A stretch of DNA of 64,000 bases from contig JANQJW010000023.1 of the NCBI GenBank assembly GCA_028281445.1, positions 1 to 64,000 on the forward strand, written 5' to 3'. Both the position numbers and the translations under genes were made by a program. Of this stretch, positions 50,877 through 59,021 are shown in pieces (position 1 is the stretch's first letter; every line of letters begins with the position of its first letter). The notes under the pieces were generated by a model. The model worked only from the letters and a program-made list of their open reading frames with translations. It was not told the origin of the DNA and made no database searches. Origin of the DNA: Planctomycetota bacterium (GTDB taxonomy: Bacteria; Planctomycetota; PLA2; JAEUHO01).

Positions 50877-51215
50877 TTACAGGTGGCGCAGGTCGACCTG
50901 CGTGGCGCCGTTTCCGAAGTAGGCGGTCCACTGCTTCGTGCTGAGATCGATCGGGACGACCTTGGATGTGTCGCCCGGATGCGCGCGGCCGCCGTCGGCC
51001 GCTGCGGCCGACACGAACACTTTGTTGTTGTTGTGGTAGAGCGCTGCGTTGGAGACGCGCCGCCCGCGACCCGACAACATGTACGCGGTCTGCGGCCCGG
51101 TGATGACGTTGTCGGTCGTGCCGCCGTTGTTGCTGCCGCAGCCGATCAGGCTGCCGGCGACAACAGCCCCGGTGGCGGCGATGAACCCCCGGCGAGTGAG
51201 ACTGGCATCGGACAT
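50877..51215 (-). CDS. Small Tat-exported lipoprotein of unknown function
   Basis: A 112-residue protein. The N-terminus carries a twin-arginine signal with a lipobox (TRRGFIAATGAVVAGSLIGC), so it is probably exported folded and lipidated. The mature part is short and beta-rich, with VVPIDLSTKQWTAYFGNGAT at the end. The family is not recognised. It is convergent with metH, 21 bases away. GAGGAG lies upstream of the ATG; the longer reading starts in intergenic sequence. Confidence 0.6.
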   Translation of the reverse strand: MSDASLTRRGFIAATGAVVAGSLIGCGSNNGGTTDNVITGPQTAYMLSGRGRRVSNAALYHNNNKVFVSAAAADGGRAHPGDTSKVVPIDLSTKQWTAYFGNGATQVDLRHL

Positions 51216-51592
51216 GTGGTCTCGGCTCCTCGGGAGAAAAAAAGGGTGGAGGGTGCACCTTGAACACCCCGTCGACTCCGCCTTTACCTCTTCGGCGGGC
51301 GGGTTCTGACTTTGAGCATGGGACTTCGAACAAGGATCGCGTATTGCCCTCACGGCCGTCTCTTCGGCCGCCTTACCGCGCTTGCTTGGGACCTCAGGCG
51401 AACCTGAACCTGCGTGCGTCTTTCAGGGCGTTGCGGAATACCTCCCAGTCTTTCCACGTGAGGTACCGGAGTACGACACACGGAGGTTCGTGTCAAGCGA
51501 CCGTGAAGAAACGAGACAGTGCCGTTCTTACAGACCTCTTACCAACGGCGACCTCTGCGAAGCGTCTGATGGAGTAACCCGGAGGATGCGCC
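51216..51592. other. Intergenic stretch of about 380 bases, nothing recognised
   Basis: The region separates divergent genes, so promoters for both must lie here. A run of seven A residues (near 51239) is the only notable feature; no strong hairpin, tRNA or repeat is evident. Confidence 0.4.
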
Positions 51593-52360
51593 ATGAAGGA
51601 CGCACATCGAATTCAGGCCCTCGCAGTGCTCCTGTTGGCTTTCGCCGGCTGGCTCGTCTTCGACGTGGGCGCCGTTCGAGCGGGGGTCCAGTCCTTCCTC
51701 GAGCAAGCCGTTTCGGACGAGTCGTCCCGTCCCGCTCCGACGCGCGCCCCGACCCTGATCGGCCATGCGAAGCCCCGGCCCCCTGTCGCAACCGCCCCGG
51801 CCGCCGGGTGGGGGAGCGGTCATGGCATCCTCATCCCGGTGCCTACGGAGATCCTCGGAGACCGGCGTGGCCAGTCGAGCCTCCACGAGTCGGTCCGCAA
51901 CATCGCCGAGCCGAAGGCTGTCCTGGCAACGCTCGAGGAGGCCGCTCGCGTTCTGAAGCTCGACGCGCGCCAACTCGACGAGTTCCGGCGCGTGATCGAG
52001 GACGCAGCCCGGGATCTGGATGACCTCCGGTTCGTGCCCAACCAGGATGGGGAGAGCTGGCATGGCGTCGTCGCCGACTTTCGACGGCACGGTGTGCGGA
52101 GCCGCGGCCTCGAGATGCTCGTGCTCATCGACTTCGTGGACACGCCGCTGGATGGCGGTGCCGAGACGTACACGACGCTGCGCGAGCGGCTGATCGATCG
52201 CTACACCACGAGACTGCGTGCGCAGCTCGACCCCGAGCAACGTGAGGCCTTCGACAAGCACGACCCCGCTGCGATCATCGATCCGGTCGGGCTTCCGGAG
52301 GTCGTCGTGCGCGGCCATCTCGACACGATGTTGCGGGACGAAGGCGTCAACATCAGTTAG
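51593..52360 (+). CDS. Membrane-anchored protein of unknown function
   Basis: A 255-residue protein with one N-terminal transmembrane helix (LAVLLLAFAGWLVFDVGAV), then a Pro/Ala linker and a helical domain of about 150 residues (LEEAARVLKLDARQLDEFRR and AQLDPEQREAFDKHD). The domain should face the periplasm. The pattern of a LDxxQxxxF helix followed by LDPEQR recalls Spy/CpxP-like periplasmic proteins, but the match is weak. GGAGGATG lies upstream of the ATG. It is followed 55 bases later by an outer-membrane-type lipoprotein gene on the same strand. Confidence 0.5.
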   Translation: MKDAHRIQALAVLLLAFAGWLVFDVGAVRAGVQSFLEQAVSDESSRPAPTRAPTLIGHAKPRPPVATAPAAGWGSGHGILIPVPTEILGDRRGQSSLHESVRNIAEPKAVLATLEEAARVLKLDARQLDEFRRVIEDAARDLDDLRFVPNQDGESWHGVVADFRRHGVRSRGLEMLVLIDFVDTPLDGGAETYTTLRERLIDRYTTRLRAQLDPEQREAFDKHDPAAIIDPVGLPEVVVRGHLDTMLRDEGVNIS

Positions 52361-52415
52361 CACGCCGCGAAGAAAAACATCGGACGGTGACCGGGGCGGG
52401 GCACGCTCTCAGGCC

Positions 52416-53612
52416 GTGAATCGAGCCTTGCCCATCCTCCTCCTTCTCCCCTTCGCCGCGATGCTTGCGGGGTGCCAGTGCTTCAGCCCGCTGTACGTCG
52501 AACCGGACGAAGAGGAGCAGGAGACGGGGCCTGACCACCATCCGCACTCGATTGCCCGTCCGGTGACGCCGCACACCGCGCCTCCGCCCCCGGGACCCAA
52601 GTCCATCCCGCCGCGGCCGCCCACGCTCGGTGACGCCTGGACGAGCCCGCAGACGCCGGACTATCCGCAACTCGGACATCGTGGTCGCGAGCGCAGCTAC
52701 TTCTCGGCCAACGACAGCGGCATCGATACAGGCATCGAGCGCCGGCTCGACCGGACGCAGACCGAGGGCCCGTGGGAGATCTATCCGACGACCACGTCCA
52801 TCTTCCGGTTCGGCAGCCGGATGGATACGGGTGAGGACTCACCCAACGTCTGGACGAATCAGTTCCGGTTCGCGTTCGAGAAGCCGGTCGTCAACTTCGC
52901 GCGGTATGGCGTCACGCTCGAGTACGAGCTGCAGAGCTACTTCTTCTCCGGCGAGAACTCGTTCGTCCCGAACACCAACGACCCGTGGGGGCTCGTCCAC
53001 AACCTCGAGGTCGGCGCAAACGTCTTCCAGCCGGTGCACGAGAAGTGGGTCGTGATCGTCAACGGCCTCGTCGGCTGGTCCGCCGCCAGCGGTGCCTCGC
53101 TGGGCGACGGCTTCTCCTGGTCATGTACGTTCGGCACCGGCCACCGCCTCAACGACGAGCTCGACATCGGTCTCGGGTTCATCTTCGCGGAGCGCTTCGA
53201 AGAAGATCTGTTCTTCTTCGGCGGCCCGCAGTTCGACTGGCGGCCGAGCAAGTACTGGCGCTTCCAGCTCATCGGGGCACAGCTCGACGGCGCGTACCGG
53301 CCCAACAAGGACTGGGAGTGGGGTCTAACGGGCGGCTTCTTCACCGACCGCTTCCGCCTGCCGGACGAGCAGCCGCAAGAGGGACGCATCGTGACCGACT
53401 CGCGGCTCCCGATCTACGCGCGCCTTCGCTATCGCGGCAGCAGGACGGTCGACTTCGAAGCACGCGTCGGCATCGAGTTCTTTCGCCGGGTCATTATCGA
53501 AGACCGCTTCGGCGCGAGCGGCAGGCAGTTCGACGCCGAGCCGGCGCCGTTCATCGGCTTGCGTTGGATCCAGCGCTTCAGCCCGCCGCGCGCGATTGCG
53601 TTGCCGCGCTAG
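52416..53612 (+). CDS. Lipoprotein with predicted outer-membrane beta-barrel
   Basis: A 398-residue protein with a lipoprotein signal (LLLPFAAMLAGC) from a GTG start. A Pro-rich stretch follows (PGPKSIPPRPPTLGD). From about residue 130 the sequence alternates aromatic and polar residues in 10-residue strands (ARYGVTLEYELQSYFFSG, KWVVIVNGLVGWSAASG, YWRFQLIGAQLDGAYRPN) and ends in a strand with IGLRWIQRF, as expected of a beta-barrel. It may be a porin-like or surface protein. It converges on the SDR gene with a 35-base overlap. Confidence 0.6.
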   Translation: MNRALPILLLLPFAAMLAGCQCFSPLYVEPDEEEQETGPDHHPHSIARPVTPHTAPPPPGPKSIPPRPPTLGDAWTSPQTPDYPQLGHRGRERSYFSANDSGIDTGIERRLDRTQTEGPWEIYPTTTSIFRFGSRMDTGEDSPNVWTNQFRFAFEKPVVNFARYGVTLEYELQSYFFSGENSFVPNTNDPWGLVHNLEVGANVFQPVHEKWVVIVNGLVGWSAASGASLGDGFSWSCTFGTGHRLNDELDIGLGFIFAERFEEDLFFFGGPQFDWRPSKYWRFQLIGAQLDGAYRPNKDWEWGLTGGFFTDRFRLPDEQPQEGRIVTDSRLPIYARLRYRGSRTVDFEARVGIEFFRRVIIEDRFGASGRQFDAEPAPFIGLRWIQRFSPPRAIALPR

Positions 53613-55056
53613 CGTCGGCGAGCGCGCGCTTCCTGATCCCGTTCAGCATGCCGCGGAACACCAGGACATGCAGCGGGTACACGCCGTACCAGTACAGGAG
53701 CCCACCGAGCCCGATTGGATCGAAGACCGCGGTCTGGCGAATCGCCGTCTGGCCGTCTGCCTCCGGCGTCACCTCGAACTGGAGCCAGGCGCGGCCCGGC
53801 ACCTTCATCTCCGCGTAGAGCCGCAGGAGGTGGTCGGCTTCGAACTCCTCGACACGCCAGAAGTCGAGCGTATCGCCCTGGCGCAGATCCACCGGGTGTC
53901 GCCGCCCGCGGCGCAGGCCCGGCCCCCCGCACAGCAGGTCGATGAAACCTCGCACCCGCCACAGCCACGTGCCGTAGTACCAGCCGCGCTTGCCGCCGAT
54001 GCGTTGGATGGGCGCGAACATCTGTGCCGGCGTGCCCGGCGCCTTGACCACCCGCGAATCCACCAGGCGCGAACCGAACTTCACACCGCCCCAGCGGCGG
54101 ACGGTCCCGAAGGAGGAGCGCGCGTCGGACCAGCGCGTCTCTGCGACGCGGTCGTCCTCGGCCTTGAGCGCGCGCGCCACGGCCTCGGCCGTGTCGGCGG
54201 GCTGGATACCGGGGAAGTCACGTAGCGCGCGGTCGTCGGTCACGACCGTCTCGTTCCGCAGTCCCTCGATGAGCTTGCGGCCTACGCGCGCGTAGACGGG
54301 CGTCACGAGGCCGAGCCAGCGACTGGAGAGCCACGGGGTGAGGAACGGCACGGGCACGAAGAGCCGTCTCAGTCCGCGCTGTTTTGCGTACGCCTTCATC
54401 ATGCCCAGGTACGACGTCTGGTCCGCGCCGCCGATCTCGTAGATCACGCTCTCGTGCGTCTCGTGATCGAGCGCCGCAATCAAGTAGTCGAGTACGTCGC
54501 GGACACTGATCGGCTGCGTTGGCGTGCGTACCCAGCGCGGCGTGATCATCACCGGCAGCTTCTCGACGAGTGCGCGGACCATCGCGAAGGATAGGCTCCC
54601 GGAGCCGATGATGACGCCGGAGCGGAACTCCAAGATGGGCACGCCGGAGGCGCGCAGCACATCGCCGACCTCCTGGCGGCTGGCGAGGTGCTCCGAGAGG
54701 TCGTCGCCGTGACCGAGTCCGCCGAGATAGATGATGCGTCGGACTCCGGCTTCCTTGGCGGCACGGCCGAAGTTTTCTGCCCACGCGCGGTCCTGCTCCC
54801 GAAACGAGCCGGCCGATCCCATGGCGTGGACCAGGTAGTACGCTGTATCGACGGCTGCGAGCGCACCGCGCAGGGACGCGTAGTCGGCGACGTCCCCCTC
54901 GACGACCTCGGTTGCGCCACCGACGCGCGCGACGAGCCGCGCCGGTTGGCGTGCCATGCAGCGCACGCGCGCCCCGCGCCCCTCGAGCAGTTTGAGCAAC
55001 CGGCCGCCGATGTAGCCGGTGGCGCCGGTCAGGAGGACGAGGGGAGGAGCAGCCAC
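53578..55056 (-). CDS. SDR-type NAD(P)-binding protein fused to DUF2867 domain
   Basis: A 492-residue protein. The N-terminal 300 residues form an atypical short-chain dehydrogenase/NAD-dependent epimerase-like Rossmann fold (LLTGATGYIGGRLLKLLEGR, GDVADYASLRGAL, YYLVHAMGSAG). The C-terminal 170 residues are the DUF2867 domain (GTWLWRVRGFIDLLCGGPG, HPVDLRQGDTLDFWRVEEFE). Such fusions accompany photolyase genes in light-regulated clusters. The GTG start lies six bases after CATACT inside the end of the upstream membrane-protein gene (28-base overlap); an ATG nine codons earlier is less well placed. Confidence 0.85.
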   Translation of the reverse strand: MAAPPLVLLTGATGYIGGRLLKLLEGRGARVRCMARQPARLVARVGGATEVVEGDVADYASLRGALAAVDTAYYLVHAMGSAGSFREQDRAWAENFGRAAKEAGVRRIIYLGGLGHGDDLSEHLASRQEVGDVLRASGVPILEFRSGVIIGSGSLSFAMVRALVEKLPVMITPRWVRTPTQPISVRDVLDYLIAALDHETHESVIYEIGGADQTSYLGMMKAYAKQRGLRRLFVPVPFLTPWLSSRWLGLVTPVYARVGRKLIEGLRNETVVTDDRALRDFPGIQPADTAEAVARALKAEDDRVAETRWSDARSSFGTVRRWGGVKFGSRLVDSRVVKAPGTPAQMFAPIQRIGGKRGWYYGTWLWRVRGFIDLLCGGPGLRRGRRHPVDLRQGDTLDFWRVEEFEADHLLRLYAEMKVPGRAWLQFEVTPEADGQTAIRQTAVFDPIGLGGLLYWYGVYPLHVLVFRGMLNGIRKRALADASAATQSRAAG

Positions 55057-55463
55057 AGGATGAGTATGGCCCGTGCGGACCATGCGGCGGTACGGATCCA
55101 GTTCCCTTGAACGAGCTTCCGCTGATCAGCGTCGGTGTAGCCGCGGCGCAGCCGCTCGTGCAGCGGCACCTGGAGCAACGCGGTGGACAGCCAGATCAGC
55201 CCCAGCAGCACCATGCCCGCGATGAGAATGGCGAGCGTCTTGCCCTCCGGGCCGCCCGCGAGCAGCACGACGCCTGTGACGAGCTCGGCACTCATCACGG
55301 GGCCGACGATCCACGTCGTCCGGGCAGCATGGCGCTCGGCGTAGGTAGCAAAGCCATCGCACCCGACGCGCGCGAAGAGGGGGTAGTGCACGACCTGCAC
55401 GAACCAGATGAGCCCGGTCATGAACAGGGTCGTGGCGACGTGGATGAGCAGCGCGATCTCCAT
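55029..55463 (-). CDS. Four-transmembrane-helix protein of unknown function
   Basis: A 144-residue integral membrane protein with four hydrophobic segments (about 3-23, 49-69, 76-97 and 125-141). The first contains FMTGLIWFVQVVHYPLFARV, a conserved-looking motif with a histidine in the helix. Small proteins of this type lie beside SDR-DUF2867 and photolyase genes in light-responsive clusters of other bacteria; their function is not established. The ATG is seven bases after TATTTT on the minus strand. It overlaps the SDR gene by 28 bases. Confidence 0.65.
   Translation of the reverse strand: MEIALLIHVATTLFMTGLIWFVQVVHYPLFARVGCDGFATYAERHAARTTWIVGPVMSAELVTGVVLLAGGPEGKTLAILIAGMVLLGLIWLSTALLQVPLHERLRRGYTDADQRKLVQGNWIRTAAWSARAILILWLLLPSSS
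55063..55068 (-). promoter_or_regulatory. Probable leaderless -10 element (CATACT) for the SDR gene
   Basis: CATACT on the minus strand ends six bases before the GTG, inside the 3' end of the upstream membrane-protein gene; it would give the SDR gene its own promoter. Confidence 0.35.
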
Positions 55464-55470
55464 AGCCCGG

Positions 55471-55536
55471 AAAATAGGCCCCCCGTGAATTGTGTCCAGA
55501 TATTAATCTGTACATATCCAGGGTTTGTGGCACACT
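55471..55536. promoter_or_regulatory. Divergent leaderless promoters of the membrane protein and photolyase genes
   Basis: In the 79-base gap, minus-strand TATTTT (55476 to 55471) ends seven bases before one ATG, and plus-strand CACACT (55531-55536) ends six bases before the photolyase ATG. TGTACA (55509-55514) sits 16 bases upstream of CACACT, at the -35 position. TGTACA-containing sites are bound by the MerR-family B12 photoreceptors LitR/CarH; the link is inference from one site. Confidence 0.45.
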
Positions 55537-55542
55537 CCGCTC

Positions 55543-56991
55543 ATGGTCTCGGGAGCCGTCCCTCCTTCGCGCGTGAGAGCCGCCAATAGCGGCACCCCCA
55601 ACGTCGAGGGGCGCTACGTCCTCTACTGGATGCGCTCCGCCCGGCGGCCCTCCTGGAACTTCGGCCTCGACCGCGCCATGGAGTGGTCGCGCCAGCTCGC
55701 GCGCCCCCTGATCGTCTTCGAGGGGCTGCGCTGTGGCTACCGGTGGGCATCGGACCGGCTGCACCAGTTCGTGATCGACGGGATGAGGGCGAACGCTGCG
55801 GCGTTCGAGGGCACCAACGTCACGTGCTACCCCCGCGTCGAGCCCGAGCCGGATGCCGACAAGGGGTTGCTGGAGGCGCTCGCGCTCGAAGCCTGCGTGG
55901 TGGTCGCGGACGACTACCCGGCTTTCTTCCTGCCGCGGGCTCTGGATGCGGCGGCGCGCAAGATCCCGGTCCTGCTCGAAGCCGTTGACAGCAACGGCAT
56001 CCTTCCGATCCACTCGACGGAGCGGGCCTTCCCGACGGCCTACGCGTTCCGGCGCCACCTTCAGAAGGTCCTGCACCCGTATCTGGAGGAGATGCCGCGC
56101 GCGCGGCCTGCCCTGCGGTCGCTGCCCGCACCGGTTCCCGTCCCCGACCACGTGTGGAAGCGCTGGCCCGCGGCTGCGTTCGCGACGGGGCTCGACGCGT
56201 TCCCCATCGATCACAGTGTCGCGCCCGTGGCCCTAGAGGGCGGCGTGACGTCCGCGCGGCGTGCGTGGCGCGCGTTTCTGGCCGAGCGCCTCGATGACTA
56301 CGCAGACGGCCGCAACCGCCCGGACCGCGTCGGGTCGAGCGGCATCTCCCCATACCTCCACTTCGGCCACATCTCGCCGCACGAGATGTTTGCCTCGCTG
56401 GTCAAGCGGGAGGACTGGACGCCCGACAAGCTGGCCGTGCTTGCGCGCGGGAGCCGCGCGGGCTGGTGGGGGATGAGCGAAGCGGCCGAAGCGCTACTCG
56501 ATCAGTTCATCACGTGGCGCGAACTCGGCTTCAACATGTGCGTGCACGAGCCGAACTACGAGCGCTACGAAAGTCTCCCTGACTGGGCGCGTGCCACGTT
56601 GGAAGAGCACGAGGACGATCCGCGCGATGCGATCTACACGCTCGAGGAGTTCGAGACGGCGAACACGCACGACGAGCTCTGGAATGCCGCGCAGCGTCAG
56701 CTAGTGCGTGAAGGGCGGATCCACAACTACATGCGCATGTTGTGGGGGAAGAAGATCTTCGAGTGGAGCCCGAACGCGCGCGCTGCGCTCGACGTGATGA
56801 TCGAGCTCAACAACAAGTACGCCCTGGACGGGCGCGACCCGAACTCCTACAGCGGCATCTTCTGGTGCCTCGGTCGCTACGACCGGCCCTGGGGTCCGGA
56901 GCGGTCGGTCTACGGGAAGATCCGCTACATGAGCTCGCAGAACACGGCGCGCAAGCTCCCCGTGCGCGAGTACCTCGAAGCGTTCGCATAG
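55543..56991 (+). CDS. phr: Class II CPD photolyase
   Basis: A 482-residue flavoprotein that repairs cyclobutane pyrimidine dimers with blue light. Class II features are clear in the C-terminal FAD domain: GISPYLHFGHISPHEM, QFITWRELGFNMC, YMRMLWGKKIFEWS, NNKYALDGRDPNSYSGIFWC and RPWGPERSVYGKIRYMS. The N-terminal antenna domain contains YVLYWMRSARRPSWNFGLDR. The ATG six bases after CACACT is preferred over one six codons upstream, which would include the promoter-like hexamer. It is divergent from the SDR/membrane-protein pair. Confidence 0.95.
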   Translation: MVSGAVPPSRVRAANSGTPNVEGRYVLYWMRSARRPSWNFGLDRAMEWSRQLARPLIVFEGLRCGYRWASDRLHQFVIDGMRANAAAFEGTNVTCYPRVEPEPDADKGLLEALALEACVVVADDYPAFFLPRALDAAARKIPVLLEAVDSNGILPIHSTERAFPTAYAFRRHLQKVLHPYLEEMPRARPALRSLPAPVPVPDHVWKRWPAAAFATGLDAFPIDHSVAPVALEGGVTSARRAWRAFLAERLDDYADGRNRPDRVGSSGISPYLHFGHISPHEMFASLVKREDWTPDKLAVLARGSRAGWWGMSEAAEALLDQFITWRELGFNMCVHEPNYERYESLPDWARATLEEHEDDPRDAIYTLEEFETANTHDELWNAAQRQLVREGRIHNYMRMLWGKKIFEWSPNARAALDVMIELNNKYALDGRDPNSYSGIFWCLGRYDRPWGPERSVYGKIRYMSSQNTARKLPVREYLEAFA

Positions 56992-57007
56992 GTCCTTCGC
57001 TGGGTTC

Positions 57008-57092
57008 GCGCGGGGCACACAAGGTGCCCCCTTACAGCAACCAGCCTGCGATGGACCTTGGGCTGTAGGGAGGGGCCTTGTGCCCCTCCGCG
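57008..57092. repeat. Palindromic intergenic element
   Basis: Two arms (57008-57038 and 57062-57092) are near-perfect inverted repeats; both contain GGGGCACA(CA)AGG and a CTACAGC/TTACAGC end, with a 23-base centre. It fills the gap between two convergent genes and could fold as a long hairpin, serving as a bidirectional terminator, or be a REP-like repeat. Confidence 0.55.
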
Positions 57093-57094
57093 AG

Positions 57095-57532
57095 TTACAG
57101 GTGATCGGGCAACTGCTCCCGGATCTCCTCCGCGCTCGCCCGCACCCAGTTCTTGTCGTAGGCGGCGCGCACGGTTGCGGCGGTTGACGGTTCGAGCACG
57201 TCGCGTAGGTGTCCGAGGAAGCGTGGCGACGCGGCTACGTAGAGGCGATAGAACTGCTCGCGTGCGCGATTCGCTTCGAGGTGGTGGGCAAGCTCGCGCG
57301 CGAACTCGATCGCCTGTTCGTCCTTGACGCTGACGCGCTGCGCCATGCCGTGTCGTTTGGGGCCGGCGGTCGCAAACCGGCGTCCGGGCAGGTCGGATGT
57401 GAGCTCGCGTGCGTGCATGCGACCCTCAGGATGGTCGACACTCGCGATCTCTCGCAGCGGGCCGTCCGCCCGTTCGACCTCGAAGATGCGTGCGTGGCTG
57501 CTGTCTGCCACGAGGACCCAGATGTCGGGCAT
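57095..57532 (-). CDS. Host-attachment-type (baeRF-like) protein
   Basis: A 145-residue soluble protein of the bacterial host-attachment (AtsE/YbaK-unrelated, eRF1-like baeRF) family. Typical features are the start WVLVADSSHARIFEV, the middle GPKRHGMAQRVSVKDEQ and the C-terminal RLYVAASPRFLGHLRDVL. Family members are small RNase-H-like or release-factor-like folds of unclear role, first linked to plant attachment. The ATG has GGAGG six bases upstream. Confidence 0.8.
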   Translation of the reverse strand: MPDIWVLVADSSHARIFEVERADGPLREIASVDHPEGRMHARELTSDLPGRRFATAGPKRHGMAQRVSVKDEQAIEFARELAHHLEANRAREQFYRLYVAASPRFLGHLRDVLEPSTAATVRAAYDKNWVRASAEEIREQLPDHL

Positions 57533-57872
57533 GGGGAGCCTCCGTTCGTGCGGACCGGGATGCAAGGTGCGTACCGCCTCTGGAGACCGCCTTACGCTGG
57601 GATGGAGCGTGCGGCGGTGCGGAGTGCTTCGCACGGTCCTGGGGTCCCGTGCGCACGCGGCGCGCGCGACCCCCCAAGCAAGCGGGCCTGGGGACGGGCA
57701 CATGACTTGCGCTGCGTGAGATGCTCCCGTGTCTCTTTCTTGGGGGCACTGTCAGGCCTCGGGCGCTGCCTTGTCTACCGCGCGGCGTCCGGGGCCGTTT
57801 TTCGTCGTGGCACGGTCTACCGGCGGCGCGTGCTCGGAGCCTTGAGGGGGACCCCTCCCCGGAGTCACGACG
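57533..57872. other. Intergenic stretch of about 340 bases between divergent genes
   Basis: No gene or RNA is recognisable. The promoters of the divergent host-attachment-type and lipoprotein genes must lie here, but I see no clear hexamer pair. GGAG at 57860-57863 serves the lipoprotein start. Confidence 0.35.
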
Positions 57873-58769
57873 ATGAAGACGATCCCCTATGCACTGATGT
57901 GGCTACTTGCCGCCACGCTTGCTGCCTGTGGAGGCGGTGACGCACCGGGTGGAACTGGGGAGACGGCCGCCTTCACGACGCTCTTCGACTTCAGCAGCGA
58001 GCCCGTCAACGGGGGCACGTCGCTGTCAGGCCAGGTTCCGGGGCTCGTCTCGTTCGATCTGCAGTTCCTAAACGGGGACCATCACGTCGCGAGCGTGCAC
58101 GCCGGCAGCGTGCTGTCGCACGTTGCACCTGATCCGGACGCGTTCCGGCTGGAGCTGCACGACGGCGACAACGCAGGCGGCACCGATCCCGTACGGCTCA
58201 GCGCGCGCTACGTGGACCCGCAGGCACTCAGCGCCCGCCGCGTCCTCGTGGGACAGGACCTGCAAGGGACGGCGCGGTTGCCGCTCGATCCGCCCGTCGG
58301 TCCCGATCAGGAGTTCGTTCTCAGCGGATTCGGCTTCATCACGGACGGCAGTAACCACCACCTGCGCGTGCTGCGCGTCGAGCCGTTTCCGGCGATGGGC
58401 TACGTGGAGGTGGAGTACCGGGACGACTCGCCGAACGACGATCTCTACACGGCGGTGGCCTGCTATGCGGTGGTTCCCGTCGGGGCGACGGATGCGACGC
58501 CGGCACCGGCGTTCGCCGGGCCCTACGTATCGAACTTCAGTTTCTCGGACATGCGATCCATGGACCGCAACTACGGACACGCCGTGCTCCGCGGCTTCAG
58601 CCTTCAATTCGCCGAGGGCGACCGGCATGTCGAACGGGTCTCGATCGAAGCCCAGCCCATCGGGGTCGTGGGCTCCCTCGGTTTGAGGGTGCGGCTGCGG
58701 GACGGTGATCCGGATCCGTCCGAGGACGGTGTGTTGGCGCGGATCAGCTACTTGATCATGAACCCCTGA
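57873..58769 (+). CDS. Lipoprotein with internal duplication
   Basis: A 298-residue lipoprotein (signal ending ATLAAC, Cys19). The mature part has two similar halves of about 130 residues: LQFLNGDHHVASVHAGSV and LELHDGDN in the first align with LQFAEGDRHVERVSIEAQ and VRLRDGDP in the second. Each half is beta-rich. The family is not recognised. It is the last gene before tRNA-Leu, i.e. the last chromosomal gene left of the integrative element. Confidence 0.6.
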   Translation: MKTIPYALMWLLAATLAACGGGDAPGGTGETAAFTTLFDFSSEPVNGGTSLSGQVPGLVSFDLQFLNGDHHVASVHAGSVLSHVAPDPDAFRLELHDGDNAGGTDPVRLSARYVDPQALSARRVLVGQDLQGTARLPLDPPVGPDQEFVLSGFGFITDGSNHHLRVLRVEPFPAMGYVEVEYRDDSPNDDLYTAVACYAVVPVGATDATPAPAFAGPYVSNFSFSDMRSMDRNYGHAVLRGFSLQFAEGDRHVERVSIEAQPIGVVGSLGLRVRLRDGDPDPSEDGVLARISYLIMNP

Positions 58770-58831
58770 GGTCCGTTCGCGCCGTAGGCGCGGCTCGTCG
58801 GTATTCTGTCGCCCGCTTGCATGGCACTCCG

Positions 58832-58919
58832 GCCGGAGTGGCGGAATCGGCAGACGCAGGGGATTCAAAATCCCCCGCCCTTAACGGGCTTGTGGGTTCG
58901 AGTCCCACCTCCGGCACCA
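58832..58919 (+). tRNA. tRNA-Leu (anticodon CAA)
   Basis: An 88-base class II tRNA with a seven-base acceptor stem (GCCGGAG/CTCCGGC), discriminator A and encoded CCA. The anticodon stem GGGGA/TCCCC holds the loop TTCAAAA, giving anticodon CAA for TTG codons. The long variable arm is GCCCTTAACGGGC, and the T-arm is GTGGG TTCGAGT CCCAC. The integrase gene starts about 100 bases downstream in the same direction, so its 3' end is the likely attachment site. Confidence 0.97.
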
Positions 58920-58947
58920 CCCCATCCCCTGATACCTGGGGATGGGG
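58920..58947 (+). terminator. Hairpin after tRNA-Leu
   Basis: CCCCATCCCC and GGGGATGGGG pair perfectly around an eight-base loop directly after the tRNA CCA. No T-tract follows, so it may be a terminator without a tail or part of the attachment/excision region. Confidence 0.5.
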
Positions 58948-59021
58948 GCTGTCGGTGCGCCGCCCGAAGATGAGCCCTGTTCCCTCGCGTCAGCAACTTG
59001 ACGTCAGCAAGGGAGGCTCAG

